DNA of 64,000 nt from Sialis fuliginosa (GCA_961205875.1 OY540813.1:4187001-4251000); one strand, 5' to 3'; counted from the stretch's first letter, positions 45,058 to 56,485 are shown. Translations and numbers: made by a program. The notes: generated by a model from the sequence alone, not told the origin.

Positions 45058-45290
45058 CAGCAGGATCTCTTTTTACGCGGTAGATACGTTCTACAGCAAA
45101 CCGCGTATAAAAAATCGCACAAAAAAGACATTGCTTACGTTTTATAATTTTCTAAAACTGCGTTAATCAATAAAAATAAATAAAAAGTTTCTGAAAATTC
45201 ACGAAAATGAGAATGCCTAAATTAAAACACAAAGAAAATTAATTCGAAAATCTGAAAGAAATTGATATAAAACTTAAAATAAAATATGTT
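45058..45290 (-). repeat. repeat I, copy 1 (mariner/pogo-like end)
   Basis: CAGCAGGATCTCTTTTTACG follows TA at 45056-45057, a Tc1/mariner-like terminus. The text through CGCGTATAAAAAATCGCAC, AAAAGACATTGCTTACG, AATTCACGAAAATGAGAATG and TTCGAAAATCTGAAAGAAAT matches 58980-59180 in reverse. Confidence 0.65.
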
Positions 45291-45462
45291 AGGTTATGTG
45301 TTCAATTTGTGGATATTCTGTGAGAAAACTGATAAAAAACAATTCGCAATTAACCATTGGGTGGGCATGTTGGATGAGCATGTTGGGAGGGCATGTTGAA
45401 TATTTTAGGTCGCTATGATTTTGTTGATATTAACCCGGGTAACACCGGGCCCAATGCGCTAA
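45291..45462 (+). mobile_element. Helitron 3' fragment
   Basis: GTTCAATTTGTGGATATTCT, three units of the GGGTGGGCATGTT minisatellite (45359-45397), and a 3' end CGGGTAACACCGGGCCCAAT GCGCTAA followed by T. Same family as 40328-41547. The 5' part is absent or replaced by repeat I. Confidence 0.75.
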
Positions 45463-46032
45463 TCGATTATAAATGTTCTAATTGTTAATTCTGATTGAGA
45501 GGATTCGAATGAAGTGTTGAGTGATAATGGGCATTATGAGTAGGCTCGATCCCAATTGTACTGTACACTCTCACACACACTTACATAATGTTCATATTAC
45601 GCTTTCTCCCGCCAGCATAGAGTTAAAAAAAAAAAAAAACAAGGATGGAATTATTTCATATCTATGACTAACGGTCTGTTTGTCTCGTTTTTTTGTTTGT
45701 CAGATATTAGATTGACTTTCACTAGCACACGTTGATTTTTGTGCATTTTTTTACGAAACGTACTAAATATCTACGATGGCTTTTAGAACTTTCGTTTTGA
45801 GTGACAATCGTCATATAGTAGTTTTGAGAGTACTGAATTAGAAAGTAGGATTGCCATCTGAAACATAACTATTGTATTAGTTTTTGTCAGTTTTATGCAA
45901 CATATATATTTGTAAATTAGTAACTATTGCATAAAATTGAAAAACAATATAGAAGTTGTTATAAAAATATCGAAGTATTTTTATAAATTATAATTAAAAT
46001 TGTATTATTTTATTTTCTGAAGTATTTAACTA
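45463..46032. other. AT-rich intron, no feature seen
   Basis: No supported feature apart from a poly-A run at about 45626. Confidence 0.5.
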
Positions 46033-46480
46033 AGGTACTGGCACCAGTCTTGACCGCTTTAAGAGCTAGGTATACTATCTTTTGGGATTGATGGGCATTT
46101 TTTTTATGATTCTAATGAACTCTTTCTTAAATCAATTTAATTACCAATGTCTGCAAATATAGTTTGTTTTTTAAAATTATAACCTTTTATTTTGTTTGGC
46201 TTTTTCTCCAGTAATGGACAAAGTAAACCCAGTAATGGACACTTGTTAATGATTACAAAATGATGAGTACTACGGCACAAAAGTTGAAAACAATGTAAAG
46301 CAGATGATGTGATAATATAATAATTAATAAATAGATTACACTAATAATAATTAGTTTAAATGTCCACCATTTTGACACCCATTGGCCGTATGGCATCAAA
46401 TTAAGCTATTTTACAGTTAACTGTTAATTTTGTACATGTAATTAAACAAGAGTCCAACACTGGTACTGGTGCCAGTACCT
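46033..46480 (-). mobile_element. family A MITE, copy 12 (complete)
   Basis: AGGTACTGGCACCAGT to ACTGGTGCCAGTACCT with TA at 46031-46032 and 46481-46482. All blocks are recognisable. Confidence 0.85.
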
Positions 46481-46915
46481 TATCTATCAATATTTATGAA
46501 AATTGATTATGTATTATAAGTATTTATTTTTAACTTCTTTTAAATTACAAGCCATTTGAAAGTATAATTAAAAGTATACTATTTATAAATAGTATTAAAT
46601 AGTCGTATAATGTTTATATTTTGCGGCATTTTCTTTTGTTTTGTCGGCTAATCTTTGTTTATATAGTAGTTGGGATAGGTCATGCACGTATACGTATTTT
46701 TGATTTGTTTTTAATTACGAATGTGATTTTAATTCAGAATTGACGTTTAGTTAATTAAATGTTTTAATTTATGATTAAATTAATTATTCATGCCGATAAA
46801 AGATGCGTGAAATAAACTTTCGCTAGATCATTTGATTTGGTCAGTTTTTTATGTAAGCTTAATATGAAAGTCATGTGTAAAGTGGTTTTATTCTTAAATC
46901 TTTTTTGTCCTGTAT
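46481..46915. other. AT-rich intron, no feature seen
   Basis: No supported feature. Confidence 0.5.
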
Positions 46916-47155
46916 TATAAAGAATTTTCTCGAGAGCAAAAGTTAAGCTAACGCTATCTGCGAGGTGTCAAATATAAATGACTACCCAATTATAGTTCTA
47001 ATGAATGTTATATTTAAGTAGAAAGCAATGGTGACAATTGTACCTCATAAAATTCATAGCATTTACATTAACTTACATTTATTATCATTGCTCTAGAATT
47101 TTACACCTCGCAGATTGCGTTTTTTTAGCTTTGGCTTTAGAGAAAATTCTGTATT
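46916..47155. mobile_element. ~240-base MITE D, related to family C ends
   Basis: The left end TGTCCTGTATTATAAAGAAT copies the family C terminus. The left and right ends share about 65 inverted bases (AGAATTTTCTC, CTGCGAGGTGT, AAAAT). The right extreme (ATACAGAATTTTCTCTAAAG in reverse) has lost the TGTCC tip. The interior is unlike family C. Confidence 0.65.
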
Positions 47156-48358
47156 AACTTTAAGGTTATATTGTAAAACCGATTTTTATATCTAAAGATA
47201 TTAAAAATATTGTAGTTGTACTTCAGATAAATTTAAACTTTTTTACTATTAGCAGCGTACTATGGGCTTCAGAAGTCGTCTGCCATCGTAAAGGTCAGAA
47301 TCGCTTACAATAGATTCTGCAATATTAAGACAAACATCATCGGTTAATTTTTCTAGAGCGGAGCTTATATAGTTACATCATTTTAAATAAAAGCACAAAT
47401 ATACGTCAATTTCGTTAATTAATTATATATCAAGTTAAACATTTAAATACTAAAATTCGGAATATTAAATATTTACTGCCACAAAAATTGCTTTATACAA
47501 TTAAAATATATATGAGTACCTATTATAAACGAATAGTACTTCTTTATTATTTGTTTGATATATGGAGAAATGATTTAAATATTATAATAATCAAATTGAT
47601 AAGACTGTGATAAGCGAATTGCAATGAAAACTGGACGACCACTTCTGCATTTCACTGTACAAAATAATGAAGGTGAAAATCAATCGAAAAAAAATATAGA
47701 TTTCTATTCAGTAAAATGACAAATTATTGTTTGTTTGTTTATAAATAAGTATCATTAGATTAATACCTCTACCTACATATTCATTTCCAAGATAAAAGAA
47801 GAACATATATTATTTCATACATTTTTTAAATGTAATGAAAGTAATTAGAAATGGTGATTGGCAGTGAAATCATTCTTAATGCGTACATAATTATTTATAT
47901 TTGTAAATCCTGGTCAGTGCATGAAATTTCACAAATTAACATTCGAAAGCACAAAATCGTATTATTAATATTTTTATTGTGTTATACGGTTGGCATACGT
48001 GTGTTGAATAATACAATAGATTTATTTTGGTATCAAGTGTGCGTGTACTTTCTACAATAGCAGCTCCAAAATAACTGTAATCTGTATTATTTGCACCTAT
48101 TCAATGAACTCTGTTTAAATTGTTTTTAAATGGAAGAAAAGTTAATTAAATACTTACAGGTTATCAAATCGTATAACATATAACTAACACATTAATTTAA
48201 TCGTGTAGATATACATTTACAGTTTATGGTTCATTATACATTTATTTCGAAAATCAAGCATCTATACAATAATAATTATATTATTAATTTTATTTTTTTA
48301 AATTTAAAAAACATTATTAAGAATAATAATAATTGTAGATTGTTAAAAATATCCATAC
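47156..48358. other. intron with one shared 70-base repeat (47205-47270)
   Basis: AAAAATATTGTAGTTGTACT and CTATTAGCAGCGTACTATGG match 43790-43860. The rest is AT-rich and empty. Frames at 47851 and 48226 are short and unconvincing. Confidence 0.45.
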
Positions 48359-49250
48359 CAGTGGTGAAGCGTCCGTGGAAGCAGTGCTTCCCTTACTTTA
48401 TGGGTAAATTAATACAAATCTGTGTTTTCAGTTAATAAATAATTTAAAAAATAGCATTTAATATTCATTTACACGTTCAATTATAAAACAATAATACTTC
48501 TACGTCTTATTTTCTTGTATTTTAGTCGATATTTATATGACGAGTTGAAGTTCACTGCAGGAAATTTCACTAAAAATTTTTGAATTTTGAATTTCGTTAA
48601 AAGTACGTTTATTGTATAGAAAATGACGTGAAAAGTTGATTGTTTCAAACCGCAGGTCTGTATCTCAAACCGTTCTCGAGATATAGCTTCTCAAAGTTTT
48701 AGTTTTTTCAAATTTTTGGAGAAAAAAGGCCATAACTTTTGAACGCGTGGTCGGAATTGATTTTAGTTGACGGATTTGGAATCAGCGTGTCGAAATCTAT
48801 ATAATGACATGTATAATACCTTAAAACTCGAAAAAAAAATTTCACGAAAAATCGAAAAAATTCAAAGGGGTATACCTTAAAAAAATGTCGATTTTTGTCG
48901 AAAATTTTTTTGTCTGATTTTAAAGTATTATACATGTCATTATATAGATTTTGACACGCTGATTCTAAATCCGTCAACTAAAATCAATTCCGACCACGCG
49001 TTCCAAAGTTAGGGCCATTTTTCTTCAAAATTTCGAAAAAACTGAAACTTTGAAAGGCTATATCTCGAGAATGGTTTGAGATACAGACCTGCGGTTTGAA
49101 ACAAACAACTTTTCACGTCATTTTCTATACAATAAACGTACTTTTAACGAAATTCAAAATTCAAAAATTTTTAGTGAAATTTCCTGCAGTGAACTTCAAC
49201 TCGTCATACAAATATCGACTAAAATACAAGAAACTAAGACGTAGAAAAAA
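48359..49250 (+). mobile_element. palindromic repeat P, copy 2 (single hAT-type end + ~740-base palindrome)
   Basis: Starts CAGTGGTGAAGCGTCCGTGG AAGC, a hAT-like end, then about 140 bases of spacer. Then comes a near-palindrome whose arms (about 48502-48865 and 48880-49245) mirror ACGTCTTATTTTCTTGTATT, ACTGCAGGAAATTTCACTAA, CCGCAGGTCTGTATCTCAAA, TCTCGAGATATAGC, GGCCATAACTTTTGAACG and TATAATGACATGTATAATAC. The right side ends at AAGACGTAGAA with no second hAT end. Non-coding; the arms differ by scattered substitutions. Confidence 0.8.
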
Positions 49251-49852
49251 TATAAGGTGTAACAATACATTTTTTAACATATGTATATCAAATTTCATAT
49301 CAATCAATCTAGTAGTTGTTTAGTTATGCTACGGACGGACGGATTGAGAAGTTAATTATATTGTAAACATATGAATGACATTTTCGTTTAACATAATTTT
49401 CGCAAATTCACTAATTCATTTTATTTTAATCTAAATATTTTTGTTGTAGGAATAACTGATTGTGTTCGCCACAAATTTAATTATGAGCTTAAATGTATAG
49501 AGTTTCATTTAAAATGATAAATGATTCCTGGGATTTCTTGGAAATGCGCAAATTGAAACAAGATATAGTTATATAACCGTTAACAATAAGGTTATTATTT
49601 AAATTGAAATTTAAATTGCAGATTTTGGGTAATATTCTTGGGCAATCGATTGTAATAATAACTGTCGTCGTGAAACCAATACGTATTTCTTTGAAATTGT
49701 AATTGTTTCATTTATTTGAAGTACCTAACTACTACCTATCATATTGATATTAAATTGTTATTTTGTATAATACCTAGAGAAATATAAGGGATGTTTTTTC
49801 TTGGTTTCGGTTTTGGATACGGATTTGAACTTTCCGGGAAAAAAGCGATCAT
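49251..49852. other. AT-rich intron, small repeat remnant
   Basis: CTAGTAGTTGTTTAGTTATG and CGGACGGACGGATTGAG (49305-49347) resemble the microsatellite tails of insect interspersed repeats. Otherwise plain. Confidence 0.4.
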
Positions 49853-50130
49853 ATTAGATCTGGGATAGATCTGCATTTTGAGACAAAATCATATTTTTCA
49901 CTGGTTTTTGATCTGCGGAGACTTGCAAAGATCTACAAAGATCGTTATTGATCGTGATAGAGATTTAAACGTTGAAATTCATTAATTTTCTACGTTACAA
50001 CGATTTTCAGAGATCTTTGTAGATCTTTGCAGGTCTCCACAGATCAAAAACCAGTGAACAATTATGATTTTGTCTCAAAATGCAGATCTATCTCAAATCT
50101 GATTTGATCACATCAGATCTAAATTTTTTT
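49853..50130. mobile_element. repeat E, full fold-back copy (AGATCT-rich)
   Basis: About 100-base arms mirror each other: GATCATATTAGATCTGGGAT, AGATCTGCATTTTGAGACAA, TTTCACTGGTTTTTGATCTG, GAGACTTGCAAAGATCTAC, and the reverse from 50010 to 50120. The centre holds TCGTGATAGAGATTTAAACG. Related half copy at 13028-13215. Confidence 0.7.
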
Positions 50131-50914
50131 TCGGATACGATGAACAGTTCAAAAATAGTTTCGGATACGGAGATCCTAATATTCCTAGTAAATAAATACC
50201 TATAAGTTTACTATATGTATTATGTTGAAAAATTCATATTTAGAAAACGACTTAAAAATATATATACCTACATAATTATTAAATTTACAAATCTTGAAGT
50301 CGTTCAAAAACTTGTAAAAGTTAATATATACTTTTCAGTAGGTATTTAAAAAAAAAATTAAGTTGGTTTTTTACGTGTTTTATTTTTCCTTTTTCAGTGG
50401 CGTACCTCGAAATCTATAGTCAGATTCTGATAAAATTTATATGGAACCACCTCGAGAATATACTCTTTCAAACAAATAAAAATCGTCCAAATCAGTGCAT
50501 ATTTGTTGAAATTATGCCCGAACATACATAAAAATATATATATAGAACGTCCTCCTTTTTTAAAGTTGGTTAAAAATTGTGTGCTTCCTTATGATCGTAG
50601 TTTTCTGAAAATAAACTGTTGTTGTTTTGTTTTTTACACGTATACCCGAAACAGAAGTAGGAAGTTGATTGATTGGCTTTTTTTTAATTGTACACTGACT
50701 TAATTTTTGTTAACAAATCTTGTGCAATGAATATTTGTTACATCATCAATTATTTATTTTTTTATTCGCCCGTACAAAATTCATTCATGGGAAATGAACG
50801 TTCGATTGTAATTAAAAATCGTGAACTTGTTATTGATTATTAATTCTCAAGAGACAAGGTCATGACAGGGTTACATTATTATGTATACAAGAGAGAAATA
50901 TTTCCAATATAAAA
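50131..50914. other. AT-rich intron, no feature seen
   Basis: A TCGGATACG word recurs at about 50131 and 50161, on the edge of repeat E. Nothing else. Confidence 0.45.
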
Positions 50915-51130
50915 ACCTCATGTCCGATAATCATCGGCTGCTGTTGTTTTTCTGAAAGCCGGCTGATAAATTCCGTTCAGAATTTTCCGGATGCATGCTT
51001 CCTTCCGCCTATCGATCGGAAAACATCAGGAAAATTTCCTCGTATTTACGAGGGTTTTTTTTTTCGGATGGAAAATTTATCGCGTTGATGCAAAATCCGA
51101 GCAGTAAAAAACTGTCGGTGCAAAAAAAAT
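50915..51130. promoter_or_regulatory. non-repetitive GC-richer island, candidate regulatory element
   Basis: Unique block with TCCGATAATCATCGG (imperfect palindrome), AAAGCCGGCTGATAA, TTTCCGGATGCATGC, CTATCGATCGG and TATTTACGAGGG. No reading frame and no TIR. Only suggestive. Confidence 0.25.
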
Positions 51131-51441
51131 TGCATTTCAATTTACTGGTTGTAGTGGTTTGAAATAATTAGTGTGCTGATTTTATCTCGTAGCTTGCAGA
51201 GTTCTGTAATATAATATTTTCAGCGTAGGATGTGAGTGGAATAATTCAAAACATATGTTCATTTATAAAACATATGAGAAAAAGAACGATCACATATTGC
51301 TGCAAGCATTTGTTAATTGCAATAAAGCTGTCCAAAAGACTACAAAAAACAAAGAAGCGAGAAAATTTTCATACAGGATAAAATTAACAAAATTGATTTC
51401 TTTCACGAATAAAACTGTATTTCTACAACTTTGTAAAAAAA

Positions 51442-52131
51442 AGGTATTGGCGCCAGTTTTGGACTCTTTGAAAGCAAGGTATATTGTTTTTTGGTATTTA
51501 TAAGCTTCCTTTTTGTAATTCTCGTGAACATGTTACTATAGTAAGACAAGTACTTTTTTATTAAATCAATTTAATTACCAAAGTCCACAAATATAGTTTT
51601 TTTTTTAATTATTGCGTTTTATTATTTTCTCCAGTAATGAAAAAAGTAAAATCAGTAATGGGCACCCAGTGATGGACACTTGTTAATGATTACAAAATGA
51701 TAAGTACTACAACGCGAAAAGTTTTAAAATAAAGAGTCGTGAAATTTGAAACAATGGGGGCGTTCACGACTGATTCATGGAATTTCTGGTGGAATGCACC
51801 AGAAATTAAAATAATGTCATTTTTTAAGCGTGTAAAGAAGTGAGAAAGAAGTAACTAGAAAGAGATTGAAACTAGGGACCAGGCTAACCAAAGAACTTTT
51901 ATGTTCACTTCACTAGTTTTTATCTCTTTCTGGTTACTTCTTTCTCACTTCCTTACACGCTTAAAAAATGACATTCTTTAAATTTCTGGTACATTCCACC
52001 AGAAATTCCATGAATCAACCAATCAAAGCTCGTTGTTCACTGTTTTTGGTTAGTCGTGAACGTTTTACAGGTAAGTGTCTATAGATAAATGTCCAGCACT
52101 GGAGTATTGTCCTAGACTGGTACCAGTACCT
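51442..52131 (-). mobile_element. family A MITE, copy 13, split by a family B element
   Basis: Left end AGGTATTGGCGCCAGT, interior to GAAATTTGAAACAATG, then the fold-back element at 51756-52064. The far end of A follows (GTCCAGCACTGGAGTATTGT, GACTGGTACCAGTACCT). The A sequence between TTTGAAACAAT and the far end is reduced, so there was loss besides the insertion. Confidence 0.8.
51756..52064 (+). mobile_element. family B fold-back MITE, copy 3 (shortened)
   Basis: GGGGGCGTTCACGACTG then directly ATTCATGGAATTTCTGGTGG: about 35 bases of the left arm are deleted, and the centre is also shorter. The right arm is complete to TTAGTCGTGAACGTTTTA. ATG precedes it; the 3-base flank is no longer matched. 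Confidence 0.8.
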
Positions 52132-53639
52132 CACTACCGTGAGCAAACTAGGCAGCAACGTTAGCTAGTGTGTAACATAATTAATTACACGCATTAAACT
52201 GTTAATAAAACGCTTTGTAGTAAACAAATGTATAACAGAAACAATTTTTCACAACACTTTATTTATGTTATAAAAAATGATGCAACTGACACGTAAAAGT
52301 TACAAGAAAATGTTGCACAATATGACCTTGTTAATATAAAAAATGTTAAATAAGTAAATAGCTGTAGGATATGGCTATAAATGGAAAACAAGGATGTATT
52401 CAGCCCTGAGGTTGATTATTTTGAAACACTTCTTTATAGAGCTTTTATGTAATAATACTAGACATTCGATGTATTAATCTTCTTGATTTAATTATGTAGG
52501 TATTATTTACTTTATTCTTGTGAAATCGATGTATTCTATTAGATGTTTTGTATTTTATTCTTTATTTCTTTTACGATAGACAAAAATTTTAAACGAAAAT
52601 GCAACAAAATCTATTTTACATTTGAGATTCGAATTATTTTAACCTATTAACGCCCAAAAGAAAAATAACATGCAGAAGATTTTTTTTAAATGAAACCTGA
52701 CCTTCTTCTTCTTTTATGGATTTTATGTCTGTCTGTCTAACTTAGTAACATATAATTTCGCTACTTGATAGCTTCACCACTGAATAAGTACAATATATTA
52801 CATTTAATTTAATAAGTATGATTTTTTCTATTATTGTCTAAAAAATCTGCGAATTTATTTATTTAATTATTGTTATTTCCATGTTTTAATAAAATACTAA
52901 TTTAGTAATATCAAACTACATAAGGCCTTCATTATCTTTCCCGTTACATAACTTGGGAAGCCCTTATTTTACATAAAATAAAATGAGCGAATTTTATTCA
53001 TAGAATTATTATAAAAAATTTTTTGTTTCGAAGATTCCATTTACATTAAAACAAAAAAAAAACTAACGTATACACGATAATGTTCGTTAAAAAATGAATA
53101 TTTCAAGAATGGAATTTTCAATTAAATTATGTATGAAACATTCAACAAGTTAGCAGCGAGCTAGCGTTCTGAAAAAAAATGAGAAAATGAAAGAAAATAA
53201 TATAAATAACTTATGCACACAACTGCAATAGAATTCTTCGCGCGATTAAATAATCCCAGTTTGAATTCAGCCGAAAGCATTTTTTAGTGCTGACATCTAT
53301 TATTAACAAAATGTACTCGCATTTTTTACCGGACTCGTTTTTTTTTTTTCGCGAAGAAATGTAGCGTTGCATTTTTCACCGGCTCGTTTCTTTTTGATTT
53401 TTTCTATATTTAATTATTTAGTGCTGATGGTAGTATGTTTTTTTATTTACAGTGAAAATGAAGAAAAAGACAAAAGATTAGTTTATAAATATGTGGTTCA
53501 GATATGCCACTTTTCGGAGGTTTTTTTATATTTTCATGTGGAAAAACAAAAAATGTATTTATTATTATTTATTTTTCTCTCTAGCAAACGTAAGTTTTTC
53601 TCTCTGAACGAATTTTGTTCGATTCATAGTAAAAACAAA
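52132..53639. other. AT-rich intron, no supported gene
   Basis: GCATTTTTTACCGGACTCGT and GCATTTTTCACCGGCTCGTT (53320 and 53368) are a close direct repeat. The 107-codon frame from 53367 runs into the Helitron and is not believed. Confidence 0.45.
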
Positions 53640-53903
53640 CTCCCTTGCCGCGTCTGTCTGTCTGTGCACGATTTTCTCAGTAACTACTGAACGGATTTTA
53701 TCCCGGTTTTCACTAATGGTTAGAGTGTTTCACGTGGAAGGTTTAGGTGTGCAATTTGTGGATATTTTGTGTAAATTTCATGAAGTCGAAAAAAAAAACA
53801 ATCATCGGAAAGGTATCTTCATTAGCGATAAGTAAAAACAATGTTTATAGGTTTAATACGGATAAAATTTATATCCCCGGGTAACACCGAGTCCATGCTC
53901 TAG
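53640..53903 (+). mobile_element. short Helitron (5' end diverged)
   Basis: GCGTCTGTCTGTCTGTGCAC, CTACTGAACGGATTTTATCC, GTGCAATTTGTGGATATTTT and a 3' end CCCGGGTAACACCGAGTCCA TGCTCTAG followed by T. Same family as 60037-60229 (reverse). Confidence 0.7.
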
Positions 53904-53905
53904 TT

Positions 53906-54060
53906 CAGTGGTTCTTAAACTAGGGTCCTCGGACCCCCAGGTGTCCGTGAAACATTTTTTGGCATAAATTAAAATACTTTTACACACAATACTTTTTACC
54001 TTCTTTGTTTTTCTATCCGGGGGAGGGGGTCCCTAGACCATATAAGTTTAAGAACCGCTG
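53906..54060. mobile_element. 155-base non-autonomous hAT element, perfect 8-base duplication
   Basis: CAGTGGTTCTTAAACTAGGG to AAGTTTAAGAACCGCTG. The flanking CTCTAGTT at 53898-53905 is repeated exactly at 54061-54068. The target was the last bases of the Helitron to its left. Confidence 0.9.
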
Positions 54061-54068
54061 CTCTAGTT

Positions 54069-54630
54069 TATTAGATAATTGCGAAAAGTCAAATTGGTAG
54101 ATGTTTATGTAAAACCATAAATAAAAAATGGTTTTCTATATACCTATACCAAATATCAAAAACTTGATATAAATCATTTCCATCAAAAAATCTCATTCGA
54201 CCGAACTAAATAGGTTGTTCTCCGTAAGTTCTTCATAAAAGTATCAAGCAGATAAGATTTTTTTATTAAACTTCGTAACTAGTATGAAGTTTTCCTTATA
54301 TTGATATGTCAGGTAAGTATTTTCGGCTTTTCCATTTGCAAACTGCGCTAAAGTAAACGTTCCAAGTTGGCAAACAAACGGCCGTGTTTGTGAAAACATC
54401 GTAGCATTTATTGTTAGAAGTGGGATTCTATTGTGTTTGTTTTAAAAAACACAGACAGATATTTGTGTTAAATTAATTCTATAACAAATTTTGAGAAGCC
54501 AAAGTGACGATGACTATTTTTTAGGGTTCCATAGAAAACTATAAGTCCTTATAGTTTCGCTCTAAACAGCTTTTTTCAAGCTTTTACTTTTTTAAATAAA
54601 TTCTTATATATTTATATAGTAATTAAATGA
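54069..54630. other. intron with a short repeat tail
   Basis: TTAGGGTTCCATAGAAAACT / CTTATAGTTTCGCTC at 54522-54562 is a fragment of the widespread GGGTTCCGTA repeat also seen at 62313. Otherwise plain. Confidence 0.45.
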
Positions 54631-55552
54631 TTCTACGTCTTCTTTTCTTGTATTTAAGTCGATATTTGTATGCCGAGTTGCAGGAAATTTCACTAAAATT
54701 TTTAGAATTTTTGATTTCGTTAATTGTATAGAAAATGACGTGAAAAGTTGTTTGTTTCAAACCGCAGGTCTGTATCTCAAACCGTTCTCGAGATATAGCC
54801 TCTCAAAGTTTTAGTTTTTTCAAATTTTTGGAGAAAAAAGGCCATAACTTTTGAACGGGTGGTCGGAATTAATTTTAGTTGACGGATTTGAAATCAGCGT
54901 GTCAGAATCTATATAATGACATGTATAATACTTTAAAATCCGACAAAAAAATTTTGGTCAAAAATCGAAATTTTTTTGAGGATACCCCTTTGAATTTTTT
55001 CGTTTTTTCGCGAATTTTTTTTTTCGAGTTTTAAGGTATTATACATGTCATTATATAGATTTTGAAACGCTGATTCCAAATCCGTCAACTAAAATCAATT
55101 CCGACAACACGTTCAAAAGTTATGGCCTTTTTTCTCCAAAAATTTGAAAAAACTAAAACTTTTAGAGGCTATATCTCGAGAACGGTTTGAGATACAGACC
55201 TGCGGTTTGAAAATTTCAACTTTTTACGCCATTTTCTATACAATAAACATACTTTTAACGAAATAAAAAATTCAAAATTTTTTAGTGAAATTTCCTGCAG
55301 TGAACTTCAACTCGTCATACAAATATCGACTAAAATACAAGAAAATAAGACGTATAGTTTTATAATTGAACGTGTTAATTAATATTAAATGTTATTTTTG
55401 ACTTTTGGTTAAATTTTTGGGTTGTGCATAAAGATGAATATACTAATAATATTTTTAAATTATTTATTAACTGAAAACACAGATTTGTATTAACTTACCC
55501 ATACAGAAAGGGAAGCACTGCTTCCCCTGCTTCCATGGACGCTTCGCCACTG
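54631..55552 (-). mobile_element. palindromic repeat P, copy 3
   Basis: The reverse orientation of copy 2: outer arm TTCTACGTCTTCTTTTCTTG, palindrome centre near 54985, second arm to TAAAATACAAGAAAATAAGA, spacer with GAAAACACAGATTTG, and one hAT-type end (reverse: CAGTGGCGAAGCGTCCATGG AAGC) at 55552. It lacks a hAT end on exactly the side copy 2 lacks it. Confidence 0.8.
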
Positions 55553-56485
55553 GCTTTCAGAGTCGTTATCAGAATATAGCTATTAATTAGTACTTTCAAA
55601 GAAAATTATAAGAAACACTGTAGCAAAATTTGTTTATGAAAAAATTATAAATAACTCTTTTTTTTATTAATCGCCATACGTAAACTTTTATAGAGATTTA
55701 ATCTTTCATCAACATGAAATAGCTCTTGATACGTATTATTAAGTAGAGAATGTTAGTGAAAATGGCTACGGAACCCACTCATGTAACATGAAGAACATAT
55801 CGGCACTTAATATTTTCACGAAGAAATTTACCAACGCATAGCCTTTTATTTTAGGAATCGAGGATGTTTATAAAAGCTGATGGTTTTCCCATACGATTTA
55901 TTGATTTCAGATTACAACATTTTCAAAAAACAATTGCGGTATTATCTTGTTCGCATACTTCAAGTACCTTGATTTATGAATAGCTTCTCATTTTTCGGTA
56001 TTTATAAATAAACATTGTTTTTATTTAAACTGTCGCGAATTTTTCAATGAAACAGAAAATCACTTTTATAAGTTTTATCGGTTGGAAAATATGTGTTTGT
56101 AAAATATGGAATATTGCAATTAATAAACGTATGTGTTACAAGGAAATATTAGATGAGTAGGTGGTTTTTCAATAATAAAATAGAAACTATCAACTAACTT
56201 TTCCATTAAGGTATCATATTAAAAATAGGTTTATTTTTAAATGTATTGTAAATAGTGAACAAATTATTTTCTGTTATTTTTAACTAATTAACTAATTATT
56301 TACGTTCACAAATGTCAGGTTAATCTCTCTTTAATTATTTCTTTGTATATTTTATTAATTAATTTTAATGAAACATTACATAATTATTGCAAAATACTTA
56401 TTATTTTATTTTATTTATAAGTGTAAATAGCTTTTCAAGGACTTATTAATTTATTATTATTAATATTAACATATTCTTTAATTAA
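55553..56485. other. AT-rich intron, no feature seen
   Basis: No supported feature. Confidence 0.5.

Noticed and set aside
48708..48977. 89-codon reverse frame in repeat P
   Set aside because: It spans the palindrome centre and is not preserved in the other copy.
52055..52085. ACAG|GTAAGTG, a consensus-quality donor
   Set aside because: It lies inside the family A/B composite repeat and has no upstream acceptor or frame.
53367..53690. 107-codon + strand frame
   Set aside because: Hydrophobic low-complexity translation that runs into a Helitron; no other support.
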